DNA of 64,000 nt, from contig JAGMVK010000014.1 in assembly GCA_020747065.1 (NCBI GenBank), positions 868,001 to 932,000 of the forward strand, written 5' to 3'. The stretch comes from Cadophora sp. MPI-SDFR-AT-0126. Taxonomy: Eukaryota > Ascomycota > Leotiomycetes > Helotiales > Ploettnerulaceae. The translations under genes were made by a program, and so were the position numbers. Positions within the stretch are counted from its first letter, which is position 1. Every line of letters begins with the position of its first letter. Below, piece by piece: positions 42,613-54,282 of the stretch. The notes beneath the pieces were generated by a model. The model was not told the origin of the DNA, ran no database searches, and worked only from the letters and a program-made list of their open reading frames with translations.

Positions 42613-44363
42613 ATGGGTACCGAAATGAGAGACACCGAAGATGATATTGGAGTCAAAGGTCCGCAGCAAATCGAATTTGCTGAAGAGGACGTGAAGAAGC
42701 CTCAAGCAAAAGTCGATTACTCTGGAGCTCAGGCAAAGACTGATCCCAAAGAAATTGCCCTTGTCAAGAAATTGGACAGATGGATCATGGTTAGTCCGCT
42801 ATCAAGGGTCAAGTCAATACCCAATTAACCTTTCCAGCCTATGCTCTGGTCGATGTACTGGCTCAATTATCTTGACCGAAATGCCATTGCTCTGGCACGT
42901 CTCAACAGACTCGAGGAAGAACTCAACCTGAAAGGCACAGGTACACACGAGCTAAATTCTTCATAATCCTATCACACTTGCTGACGAGAATCTCATCCAG
43001 AATACCAAACCTGTCTCAGCATCCTCTTCGTTGGCTACCTCCTCGGCCAGATCCCCTCCAACATGTTCCTCACTCGAACGCGACCAAGTCGGTACATGGG
43101 AATCGCAATGATGGCCTGGGCCATCGTCAGCGCACTCACAGCCGTCGTCCACAACTATACCGGCCTCCTGCTTGTAAGATTCTTTTTGGGGTTGACGGAA
43201 GCCCCATATTATCCCGGAGCAGTCTATATGTTGAGCATCTTCTACACACGAAAAGAAATCGCGACTCGTATTGCGATCTTATACACCGGTAACATTCTTG
43301 CAACCGCATTTGCTGGCTTGATTGCGGCTGGTGTCTTTCATGGAATGGATCACACCGCTGGTCTTTCTGGATGGCAATGGCTGTTCATTCTTCAGGGAAT
43401 CGTCACGTTCCTGGTTGCTGTTATCGGGTTCTTCTGTCTTCCTGATTACCCACTGACCACAAGATGGTAAGTCCACTTGCTTCAGCTTTGCTTTAGAGCA
43501 CCGGAAACAATAGCTAATCTGATGGACAGGTTGACACAAGAAGAGCGCCTTCTCGCCCATGCACGCATGGAAGAGGATACCGTAGGCAACAAAGGTGATG
43601 CCAGTATCTGGGCTGGTCTCAGACAAGCAGTCTCCGACCCGGTCGTCTGGCTTTTCGCAGCTATGGCTCACATGCATTTGGCGGCGAACGGCTTCAAGAA
43701 CTTTGTAAGTCACTTCTCAAACAACTCTTCCCCCGTACAAGGATGCTCACAGGTCCCTTGTAGTTCCCGACCGTCGTTGAGACTCTCGACTTCGGACGCA
43801 CCATTACTCTCGTCCTCACTTGCCCACCATATCTCATCGCAGGCGCAAGCACAATTCTCGTATCGTGGTTGTCCGGAAGATTCAATGAACGTACCTGGCA
43901 TATCACTGCTTCCAAATCCGTCGCCATCGTCGGCTTTGTCATCGCTGCTACCTCAAAGCCAATTGGTGTTCGATACGTGAGTCGCTCTCCCTCGGGTCCT
44001 AATTTCGTCGTCTCGAAACAAGTACTAACAACCAAACAGTTCGCAATGGTTGTATTCTGCATCGGAACCTACGCCGTCAACTCTCTGATCCTCGGCTGGG
44101 TCGGTTCCACATGCGGTCAAACCAAGGAGAAGAAAGCCGCGGCCATCGGCATCGTCTCTACCATCATGAATGCGAGCTTCATCTGGACTCCATATCTGTG
44201 GCCAAAGAGCGATGCGCCGCAGTACGGAATTGCGATGTATTCTTCTGCTGGATTCTCAGCTGCGACTGCAATCATTGCTTGGATCGTGAAGGTCATCATG
44301 AAGAGACGGAATGCGAAATTGAGGGCGTCGGACAATGAGACGGATACTTTCTTTGTGTACTGA
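42613..44363 (+). CDS. MFS transporter, allantoate/nicotinate permease (Dal5/Tna1) type
   Basis: Plasma-membrane transporter of the anion:cation symporter branch, moving small organic anions such as vitamins or allantoate. Six exons (42613-42789, 42838-42940, 43001-43466, 43530-43704, 43764-43976, 44040-44363), all GT-AG and in frame, give 485 residues. A hydrophilic N-terminus leads to KLDRWIMPMLWSMYWLNYLDR, the family TM1 signature with NYLDR. Further blocks are YLLGQIPSNMFLTRTRPSR, RFFLGLTEAPYYPGAVYMLS, GWQWLFILQGIVT and LPDYPLTTRWLTQEER between the two halves, then six more membrane segments. The start has a clean AAAGCCATCATGG context. Substrate unknown. Confidence 0.92.
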
Positions 44364-44879
44364 TTGTACGAAAAGATGGGATTTTCGCTGGAGGTCTGAG
44401 ATGGTAGTTAAATAGGACGAAACGAGGGTATAGATGGAGATTGTTTAGATATGTTACAGCGTTCTACTTTCTTTCCGTTGATGTAGTCTGCCAGGGCACA
44501 GAATCTGAGACACAAAGGTCAGCAGCACACTGTAACGCAACGAGGAATAGACTTCAATACTGTTTCCAATACTTTACCGTGCAGCACGCAACAGATGTGA
44601 TAAGCCTAACCAAGATTTGTGGCTGAAAAAACAGACCTTGTGAGTGGAGCCAAGTTCCGGACAAAGCATTGCTTGCAAATCAGGTACCTAATACGAGCTT
44701 CTCGGAATTGTCCGGGTTGGGATTCTGGCTGTTAGCCGTCGTGGAAGCATTCCAGCCCAATCACACCCAACTACATGGTCAATCGGAGGCAGGAAGCAAC
44801 GAACGCGAACGATGTGTAGGAGATCAGAGCTGGAGATAGGACATCAAATGTTTTGTTATCATTTGCATCATGCTGAATG
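44364..44879. other. Intergenic between convergent genes
   Basis: 3' flanks of the MFS gene and of the SAT4-type gene. No gene-like ORF. Confidence 0.5.
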
Positions 44880-46166
44880 CTATAAATTAGGCTTTTTCAT
44901 ATCAAGGCCCGTAAACGGCGTCGAGAACTCAATCTCTTCCGCAGGTCGTTGCTGATAATCAAAATACCCCTGAGGCACCGTAAGAAACTCGTCACCACTC
45001 CCCGCAGTCCCTACACTCCCAAAAGGGTCTCGATCCCTAGACTCACTGTCCAGCCTCTCTTCAATGTGCCAAAGACTAACTCTTCGGTCACTGTTCACTC
45101 TACTCGAGTTCGACTTCCTCCTGTTAGAGAGGTTGGTTAATTGAGACTGTCTTCGTTCTGCTATCGATTTGTTGTGTGACCCGCCGAGCTGCATATCGAT
45201 GAATACGGCTTGGAAAAATGGTGCGTTGGCGACAACACTGGCGCATGCTATTTCGATGCTGGCCCACATGGAGCGGATGGCCTGCGCGTCGTCCCGGAGG
45301 ATTAGGGGCAGGCGGACGAGTGTGGTGATGATGATTAAAGATCCGAGGGCAAAAAGTATACCCAGGCGTATGAACCTGCGATAGAAGAGTTGAATAAAGG
45401 GACTGGGTGAGTTATGAAGTGAAGACGTACTTTGAGAAATCAAGTCCTGCCTGTCTAAGAAAGGATATCGGGAAGACGATGAGGGCAATGTCCGTGATGA
45501 TATTTGCAACGGCCATACTTATCAGATTGAGCCTGGCTCGTCGGCATTGGTCTGAAACATATGTTAGTTTCATTTTCTTAAAGTTCGGGTCTATCAAATT
45601 ACCTCCTGCCGGTTCACCGTTCCACATCCTGATGGAAATAAGCAAGTAGTTAAACTCTTCTCAATTTGAAGGCAACTTACAACTTGATCGGCCGACATTC
45701 TAGGAGAGTAAGTAGAACGATGATTATGAATGTCATGTATAGGCTGGCTCGAATCCAAAGGCCAATTTTGCGGTACATCGGCAAATTTTTGCAGATCCGG
45801 AGATAGAGTTCCAGGAGACACATTTTCATACACCAGAGACTGGACAGTCAGTACCATAGTTTGATGTAGTGAACAGAGTAACACTTGCAAAAGAGCATAG
45901 AATATTCGGGCTGGCAATAGCAATTTCATGGAAGTTTCGTAGGTGCTGGGATGGCGAGCAGCAGTATCGGACCATGCAACACAGAGAGCCCTCCCTAGAA
46001 GGGGGAAGAAGGAGATCCCCATCCAGATATCATCGACATGCCATCTCCTGTGACAAGATACATGGATCTTGCACCGATAAACAATCCTGTATGTCGTTCT
46101 CGTGACGATGCAGACGAGGCAAATCACCGACGTAACGATGACCCCTATAATTCGCCCGCTGGTCAT
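44880..46166 (-). CDS. SAT4/rhodopsin-like integral membrane protein
   Basis: Fungal seven-transmembrane protein of the SAT4/PTH11-like (rhodopsin domain) group. Five exons (46166-45883, 45839-45681, 45628-45603, 45551-45431, 45375-44880) keep one frame and give 361 residues. Key blocks appear only after splicing: WHVDDIWM, ARIFYALLQVLWCMKMCLLE, FIIIVLLTLLECRPIKLMWN, DQCRRARLNLISMAVANIITD, FPISFLRQAGLDFSK and FIRLGILFALGSLIII. The E-C-R-P...W...C arrangement is typical of the family. The 26-nt third exon is small, but both of its splice sites are good (TTTCCATCAG; GTAATT). A Ser/Arg-rich cytoplasmic tail follows. Role unknown; some members are proposed receptors. Confidence 0.85.
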
Positions 46167-47950
46167 CGAGTGGGGCGTTGAGGAGTGCCAGCCCGCAGAC
46201 GCGCGCTATGCACTGCTGGTACTGCAAAGCATGTGTTCCTACGGAGTCTGCTGGAGATATACGTCGGCGCTCAGCAGCATCATTGGGAACGACAAGACAA
46301 GAGATGATGAAGAGCCCCAGCATTTCATACTCGGGGAAGAAATTTCCCCGCGTCTAATTCCGACCCCACACGCAAATCCAGATGTCATGTCATGTCCTGA
46401 CCGGGCGGTGCTCAGCTGTGCAGCACTAACAAATGAAAGGGCTGCCGTAATTAAAAATACACGCGTAAGGACAGAAACTGCGCCCAAATTCCGAGCCGTC
46501 TCCTGTGTCGATCTTAGCTTCGGCGCTTTCTGGTTGGGAGGAGGGGTGGGACCTCTCCTGACTGGCAGCACAAGTCCATCCAAGATGCCGGATTGAAAAA
46601 ATCTGGTTGGGATTGCCCAGCCCTTGTCCCGCGTCTCTTGGCGGGGAGGAGGTTCCTCTTCACCCGGTACTTCATGGGCAATTTCCTTCGTGTTTGGTAC
46701 ATATGAAGAAAGTCAACATCCATCAAAGAATGATGTCAGATAAAGTCAATATTTCTCGAGAAAGTTGTCCAGTATCGCACTCCCTGGCCGCCTGTACCGA
46801 TTATAAGAGGGAAAAGCCAAATGCTTGTGCGCATAGCCATCACCTACTCCTGCAGCTGGACTTCCAAAGAGTGAAAAGCCTGGAAGACCTTCTTCAGAAC
46901 ATCGAGAGGAGCTGGCCATCAACCTGGATCAGAAGCGGGGTGTCACAAGGGAAGTGAGTTATGCTAGTCAGGAAAATCTAGCCGACCTCCCCTATTTATT
47001 TTCGGTTAGTGCCCGAACTGAGGCCCACTTCCCCAAACACTAACCGTCACATCCGATAGCTTATTTGGGAATTATGTGCTGGAGCAACATTCCTCAAAGA
47101 GAAAGGTTGAATATATATGTGAGAGCACCTCAACTTCTTAAATTGGTTTGCGGCTTCCAAGTGTCGTCTTCAGCTTTCTTCTTCCCAAAAAGCATTCTGC
47201 GCAAAATTACAATTTGGGAAAAGGATATGCTGAACGCAGCCACGGTATGATGCGTCTGACATAACATTACTGTCGTTAAGTGTATGTACTGATTTGTGGG
47301 ATTGTAGTGGACAAAACTTTCAATCTGGACTGAAGAGTGCGATCACCACTTGAGTCATAAGGTAGGCAGATATGCTTACATAAATAAGCACTCCACTTTC
47401 TAACTTCTCGTTCAACTTTCTTGCCTTCTCAGGTTGCAGTGAACAGCCAAATTTCATTGCAGCGCGATTTTCACTGCCAGAGAGCGATAAAGTCAAAGAT
47501 TGTTGTCTTTGGAATACAAATAGTCCTGGGCTGGCTTAACAATCACTTCTGCTGACAATGCAAAGCACGACACTGATTATGTACATGCATTTTTGCAGCG
47601 ACATACATAGTACATATACACGTATACTAGAACAATGACTGTAGAATTCTAGATTATTTTGACCTCATTGAATTGCACCCTATCAACACGTGCTTCAGAC
47701 CAAAGCAATCAGGAAAAATAGACAAGCATTCACCCACTCCAGGAAGATATTGAAATGGCACAGCACCATCAGTGTTGTTGTCATATACGGTGGTACCTGT
47801 ACGTTGCTCAGCCATGAGTAGTGGAAGTGGTAGATTCGATTCCAATTTCAACGTCTTTCTATTCAAGCAGTATGTGGATGCAAATATAATCAAGCGCTTC
47901 GCGAACTCCCAAACTCCCTGCCCAAATTGAAATTCTTCACCCCACACTAC
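46167..47950. other. Intergenic, 1.8 kb without a gene
   Basis: Upstream of the SAT4-type gene and downstream of the membrane-protein gene that ends at 47951. ORFs up to 116 codons have no recognisable content. Confidence 0.5.
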
Positions 47951-48687
47951 TTAGTTTTGATCCCCATGCACGACATTGACCGTGACATTATTTCCATTGC
48001 CATCCCGCCTTCTATACGGCTCGTACGCAGGGAGTCCCGATTCGTCGTGTATCAAGCCTCCGAACTCATTGCGCTCCCCAGGTAGCAATGGCAGAGCATA
48101 CCGCACGTCGCGATGTCGCCTCCTAATGCGACAGCCGACAATAGCCAGCAGCAGCACAAGCGCTGCTACAACAATCGCAGCTCCAATCCCAACTTTTGTC
48201 CCTAAACTCCAATTGCTGAACGAGCTCATGCTGTGATTTCCACTACTGGTGCTCGTAGGAGCAAGACTTGGATTCGTCTGAGATGCGTTGCTTCCGTCTC
48301 CTCCTGTCGCCGTCGCATTCCGATTCCCGCCTGCTGTTGGTGCTGGAGTTGGAACCCCAACTTGGGCCATGACTGTTGCCAGGAGTGAGGTTGGAACTTC
48401 TTGAGTTGCTGGCTCACATAGCCCGCCAGTAATTCCACTCGAAGGGTTGACGCCTAGCATGCCTGGCTCGCAGCAGAAGAATCCCGAAGGCTTTTGGATG
48501 AACATTGTCCATGTGCTGTTGGAACAACGAGGGAAGTTGAGTACAGCGGTATGACAATCAGCACCTAGAAACCTATTAATAAAGTTTTGTCGTGAGTGTA
48601 CAAGATGGAATGCCCATACTTGTCGGGCAGCAATAGCTTGCATATATTGAGGAACTGAAAATACATGTCTGTCCAGAGGGGCAACAT
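47951..48687 (-). CDS. Single-pass membrane protein with Cys-rich ectodomain
   Basis: Exons 48687-48620 and 48572-47951 (47-nt GT-AG intron, phase 2) give 229 residues. The start is uncertain; MLPLWTDMYFQF is the first Met of a short hydrophobic leader, and the frame is open further upstream. A Cys-rich ectodomain (ADCHTAVLNFPRCSN, PSGFFCCEPGMLG, GGLCEPA) is followed by a Ser/Thr/Asn-rich stalk, a transmembrane segment (VGIGAAIVVAALVLLLAIVG) with a positive stop-transfer (RIRRRHRD), and a cytoplasmic tail containing GLPAYEPYRR. This architecture recurs in many fungal surface proteins. LPAY resembles a PY-type motif. Function unknown. Confidence 0.7.
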
Positions 48688-49647
48688 GATGGATTTTGCT
48701 CTGTAGAAGAGCAAGATTCCGACGCGGAAGCAGGACAGGAAGGTGATGCAGTTCCGATTAGTGCGAGAGGCCAGCCGCCTTGATATTCTGCTCTCGATGA
48801 TAAATGCTGGACCGCGGTTGAGCAAGAGACCTTGCGTCAATATTTGACGTTAGAAGGAGGGAAAATGATAATGTAATAATGTTAGCCATTGCAAGAAAAA
48901 CTGTCGATATTGATTGATGTTGGCTGAATGGGAAGTCGAGCTGTCAACATATATTGTGAATTACTCCATAGTAATACTCAGCTGAAACTTAGATTTCAGG
49001 CTGTGACATTCTTCGATAGATTGTGTGCTATCCGGTTCTCGCTAGTACTGGACGCATTTGGCAGGGCGTCTATGAAATGTGCTGAGAGCCTTGGTGAGGT
49101 TTCAAAATGTGGAGGGGCTGAGCTTGCCAAGAGTCACGAAGGAGCCGCGCAAGGCAGACATAATTATTTACTTCTTGAATACACGAATTGCTGCATCACA
49201 TGAGGCACTGTTGTACTAATGAGCGATGTCGGAGGGGCAGTGAAAATGGAGAAAAGTGCAATATCATGCCGTGCCCGGTCAAATGACTCGGGCAAATACC
49301 GAAAAATAGAAAATGCTCTCGGTACAGACTTAGAAGACGTTTATCACGAACCAAATTTGGCATGGCATACGTACTCGGCTTGAAAATGCAGCCGCATCGT
49401 TTCGTATGCTGGTTGTTGGGAAATATGGACGGAATAGGGACAGATTATCAATGTAATATTCCTTGCTTCCTATTTGTTGATGCGCCAACTCCCAGAAAAT
49501 AAATACTTATTACAATCAACTTCTTCTCGAACATGAACAGAAATTGGGGTTAAAATATAACGCAAACCTTCTGAAAGCAAGCACTACCCAGATTGAGCCC
49601 GACTTGTCTTCAATCACAAAAATTTTCCCATGTTCAGCACCAAAGTA
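48688..49647. other. Intergenic
   Basis: No gene-like ORF beyond short frames; AT content rises toward 49,500. Confidence 0.45.
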
Positions 49648-50940
49648 TCACGACTCCTCGGGACTGACGATAGCAAACCCGGTATCGTATGAGGTGAGTA
49701 GCGAGTTCAGCGTATCCCAAACTGTCAAGTCGCCTGAAGTTTCTATTCCTGAGAGATCTTGGCGCTGCCCATCCACAAGATCCACAAACTGCTGGAAAGT
49801 TGGCCAGACAGTCAATGATGCTGGCGTATTTGGTATCGGATGAGCTTTCTGGTATGCAATAGAGTGACGAGTTACATGCGATATTGGTCGGTATTTGTTC
49901 TGCAGGAAATTTGTAGGATGAATAACGGGTTGGAGCCCGGAGAACTTGACCGAGAAGTGGAAAGTGCTTACAGGTGCTGCTGCTCATATTCATGTGGTAT
50001 CCGTCGCTTCTGTCTGGAATCATCCCATCTATGGTGAAACATGCTTCTGATACCGCGGGACTATTAATTCGAATGGCTATGGTGTCCACCAACTACTCCA
50101 TACTCAGAGCTGAGTAGGACTCCGGCGACATCGGTTCAAAGCTTTGGTGATCCCATCGGTCAATTCGCGAGCCCCTGTGAGATAAAAGTTGCGCCAAGTG
50201 GCATTTTCGGCTCCGTAACCAAGTTTCTTTGCAGGTGGTACTGAGTTCCTGGGTTGCTGTAGAGTTTGACTGATCACTGAAAACGGCGTGATTCAAGAGA
50301 GTGACAGCAAATCGCAAATATCCAGCCTCCCGGTATTTCACTCCCAGTTCGATGACTTTCTCGATACCGCCCATACAATTGACATATCGTTGAGCAGCTT
50401 CCACAGGAGGGTGCTCCCACAAATGAGCGGGGTTCCCATCGAACCATCCCATGTATCGACTGTAGATAGCCTTCACGTTGTGGCTGACTGAGCCATAGTA
50501 TTCACGCGAACACCACAGGTTTTCCAGAGAGTCTGGAAGCTTGAAATCCTCGGCAATTTCGAGGCCCGTCTTTCCGGCGTTCAATTGACGAAGAGTCTCG
50601 TTATGCAAGCAGGCGTATAGATCGCGCTGCTGAGACAAGAAAGTGAGGGCTTTGGAGTTGCCAAACGTAGGCCAGTGATGACTCGCAAATACGACGTCGC
50701 TGTTTTGTCAATTGAGATGAGGTAAGGGAGTTGACAATCCAATCGACCCCAGGAGTCCCTGCTGTAGGATACTTCGTAGCAGCTCAGTAAATACGCATAA
50801 TATGCTAGCGGACCTGCGGGTCATTCAACCTGCAAAAGCAGCGTCAGTCTCCAGCTCTAGAGACTCATGCCGTGATGGCTGTTCAAGAAAACGTACGATT
50901 CGAGTGGAAGTACGGCAGATGCCGCCCGTGGCATTGCTTA
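49648..50940 (-). pseudogene. Decayed alkyl sulfatase (BDS1/SdsA1-type)
   Basis: Alkyl sulfatases hydrolyse sulfate esters using a metallo-beta-lactamase fold. On the minus strand I read DVVFASHHWPTFGN (near 50,690), then GKTGLEIAEDFKLPDSLE, YYGSVSHNVKAIYSRYMGWF and DGNPAHLWEHPPVEAAQRYV, all family blocks. The frame then shifts near 50,220; [20 protein letters not shown] continues in another frame and returns to the first near 50,130. A TAG (50093-50095) interrupts SALSME and LVDTIAIRIN at the start of the C-terminal lipid-binding-like domain. An apparently intact intron (GTAAGC...CTGCAG) leads to the final exon, ending at 49648. Upstream of the HHW block a TGA and further stops occur, and the main metal-binding N-terminal half is not readable. 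CAG to TAG fits a RIP-type change. Confidence 0.7.
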
Positions 50941-51358
50941 TCCGTAATCAATCTGCCATTGTAAGACCAGTCTGACCTGCAAAGTATGCTTATCGGAACT
51001 ATTGGGAGTACGGATTTGAGTTGCCTCTGAAGGAAAAAATGCGTTCCCACGCTCGCGAAGTCGCGGGGTGGCTGTTGGTTTCCTAGTCACCCAGGCGACC
51101 ATGGTTGAACATGCTCGAATGTAGCGAAACAAGATTGCAGTCGTCCACGGGCATCAATGCAAGCGCAAAGCAGACACCGGACCAACAAGGCCGCTTAGTA
51201 AGTAGTGAGAGTTTGTGTCATAAGGAGGTAATTGTAGTGGAGACAGCTGAGGCTCAGCCCTGATATCAACGCGCGGAACTGGTGCGGCCAGACAACACCC
51301 ATCTTGTTGACATTTGTTGACCACAATCTAGCTTGAGAGCCATTTACACGTATCACGA
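50941..51358. other. Region between two decayed genes
   Basis: May hold unreadable 5' remains of the alkyl sulfatase and the promoter of the ABC transporter. No motif seen. Confidence 0.35.
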
Positions 51359-53330
51359 ATGATGAATTTTGATTATCCAGTCTCCAATTACTCTGTAGAG
51401 TCCCTAGGACCTGGCCAGCAAGGTGGCTTTGATATTACACCTCTTTTTGAAGATGCCTTCCTGAGCATTTTACCATCGGCAATACTTCTTCCACTGCGTA
51501 TGTTTGCATTACGTCAGAAGCCTCGCAAAGTCAATAAGACTGCACTTCGGAGTCGCAAGTTGGTACGTTTTTCTGACTTTGATAGTATGGAATTGGCCCT
51601 GACACCGCGCCGATATTTCTCATTGCGTTGACTTCCATGAAGACTACACTTCTTGTACTCTATGCGTTTGAATACAGATCGAAAACCCAAGCACCCTCGC
51701 CGCAGCATGTCTCAATACAGCAGGGGCAGTATGATTGTGTTTTTTGTCGCACATGGAACACATCTACTCTCTCCGCCCGTCCGCACTGATAAACGTCTAC
51801 CTCCTGCTTTCCCTTATTTTCGACATTGCTCGATCTAGAACCATATGGCTTCATGGATCTAACCAGTCTCTTGCCGCAGTACTTACCTGTACCGTTGCAG
51901 TCCAGTTCGCTGTACTCATCAACGAAGCGGTCGAAAAGCGCACTATCCTTCTCGATAGGTATAAGCTCGTATCGCCGGAACAGACAAGTGGGATTTACAG
52001 CAAGAGTCTCTTTTGGTGGCTTAACAGTCTAATGAGAACTGGTCTGCAGAAAATGATATGAGATATGTAGCAAAACTGATCTGCAACAGGATTCCAGCGT
52101 GTTCTTACCGATCAAGATTTGTATCAGGTTGATCTTGATATGGCCTCGTCTGTGATGCAGCAGAAAGCGCAGAGGAAGTGGAAAAGTGCCTCACGGAACC
52201 ATCAACGGGCTTTACTTTGGTCAACTTTGAAAGCATCCAAAGCGGCCTTTGCATATGTATATATTCCGTCTCGTGCGTTAAACTCAGCTTCCTCATCAAG
52301 GGTGCCATAGTTCATTCACAAGGGAGTTGGCCAGGGACTTTATTCATTTGCTTCGGTAGTCTCTTTGCCGCCTTTAGTGCTAATTTAACCTAGTGTATTT
52401 TTCTAAGGCTTTTATTGATAGCTTTCCGTTATACACAACCATTCCTGTTGTCAAGAACGGTGGGGTTCGCGAATAGCCCGACCGAGCCGGAGTCGATTGG
52501 TTGGGGTCTGACAGCAGCCATCTTTCTGGTCTTCCTGGGGCTTGCCGTTGCAAATGTAAACTATTATCACATGGTTTGCCGCTTTGTGACATCCGTCCGC
52601 GGAATCCTGATTACACAGATATATGCGAGAACAGTAGACCTGAGTATCACGGCTCTCAACGACTCTGCCGCTGTCACTTTGATGTCTAGCGACACAGGTA
52701 CTTATTCTTGTTCATGATATGGTGAAGATAATCCTGACAGTGTACAGAGACAATATGTCGAGGATTCGCGAATGTTCATGAGCTTTGGGTTGTACCAGTC
52801 GAGCTGGGCCTTGCGTTATGGCTACTTTATAGGCAGCTTGGGCTGGCTCTTTTGGCACCTGCCGTTGCGTCCTTCATCTCAACAGCTAGCATCTTGGCAA
52901 TTGCGAAATACATTGGGAACGCTCAGAAAGTTTGGATACAAGGCATTCAGACCCGTGTGGGAGTAACCGCTTCCACGCTTGGGTCGATGAAAGTCGGCAT
53001 TTCTATCTCGATCGTCCATAGGTTATTACTAATATTCTCTGTAGGCTATAAAAATACTAGGGCTCACTAATAAAGTGTCTGATATCACCTAAACACTTCG
53101 AGTTACAGAATTGAAGCTATTAACGCTGTTTAGAAAGCTTCTTTATATTCGTATATTCTTTAGTAAGCTCGTTAAGTCTAAGTTACCTTATTTTTTAGTT
53201 GTAGTATACTTTAGTTCTATTATTTATACTATTCTTATTAAATCTAATATACTTTATAATAATAAGCACAGTTACTTATATACTAGATATAATATTCGTA
53301 GTCTTTATTATTATTTCTAAGTTTACTAGA
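51359..53330 (+). pseudogene. Truncated, decayed ABCC-type (MRP-like) ABC transporter
   Basis: Reads as the N-terminal membrane part of a fungal ABCC exporter: FDITPLFEDAFLSILPS and QKPRKVNKTAL, an intron, then TTLLVLYAF. A frame change falls at a T6 run near 51,738-51,743, followed by RPSALINVYLLLSLIFDIAR and SGIYSKSLFWWLNSL, an intron, DQDLYQVDLDMAS, a disrupted stretch, RYTQPFLLSRTVGF, CRFVTSVRGILITQIYA and TASTLGSMKVGISISI. After about 53,050 base composition turns sharply AT-rich, but the gene can still be followed: KILGLTNKVSD, LRVTELK and FRKLLYIRIFFSKLV in the expected order, to about 53,330. Both nucleotide-binding domains are missing or unreadable. The gene lies across the edge of the RIP compartment. 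Confidence 0.75.
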
Positions 53331-54038
53331 AAATAACTAGATATATCTATAGCTTTTACTATACTATTCTTAATCTTATTATTAAAAACCCTAATAAGTA
53401 TCTTAGTTAGTACTATACTAATAATTAAAGCTTTAATAGCTTATTTTAATTAAATATAATAATTCTAAAACTCCGATAGCTAAAAAGATTACTAATTACT
53501 ATTATATAATTCTATAAGACCTGATTTCGAGATCCTTAACGAATATATTATACTTCCGGACTTATTTTTATAATCTCTATTTAGGACTTTTCTATATTAT
53601 ATATTAGTAATTAAATATATTTACTTTAAATATTCTATAATAAACTAATTATATTAAATATCTCTTTTACTTTATTATAATATTAATTCTATTTTATTAT
53701 TAGACTTATTAGTAAATTATTAAATATACTCTTATAAAATTTTATTAAGTAAGGTATATATATTTAATTGAAATTACTAATAATAATCTTAGAAAGTAGG
53801 AAAAGCACTTTATTAAAAGATCTTCTTAATAAGACTTTATATTTATAAAGCTATATATATAATAGTAATCTAAGTATCAGATATATTAATTAAATATCTT
53901 AAATATAAAACAGAACTATTTAAAAAAATATCCTCGGTATATTAAGCTTCAAAGAAACTTAGTACAGTTAAGGTGATTGCTTTCAGGTCATATATGACTA
54001 GTTCATGTTATCGCTCCTGTAGAACACTAACATCCCCT
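53331..54038. other. AT-rich, RIP-mutated sequence
   Basis: Very AT-rich with CpA depleted and TpA abundant on both strands. No coding content can be followed past the ABC transporter remnant. Confidence 0.7.
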
Positions 54039-54062
54039 CCCCCCCCCCCCCCCCCCCCCCCC
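54039..54062. repeat. Poly-C run (24 C)
   Basis: Uninterrupted run of 24 C at the left edge of the GC-normal island that carries the HET-ankyrin gene. Its length in the assembly may be inaccurate. Confidence 0.9.
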
Positions 54063-54282
54063 AATAGTCATTCATGCCTGCGCTCTGGAACTTGAATCGT
54101 TGTGCAGACTTCAACCAAGAAGAAATGCAGTGGTAAGCCGGACATTTGCCGGTTGATGTCTTGGCGCCTTGTCTCTCCCCCGCCTTTGGTTCGACGTGGC
54201 CTTAGGTTCAGCCGTGTCGCAGACAATACGAAGTACAACGCTTCATGTCTCCACTCATCTGACGCACTTACCTTCCTTGAGC

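Noticed and set aside
53111..53320. ORF of 69 codons at the start of the AT-rich block as a separate gene
   Set aside because: Its content matches the next expected segment of the ABC transporter, so it is part of that remnant.
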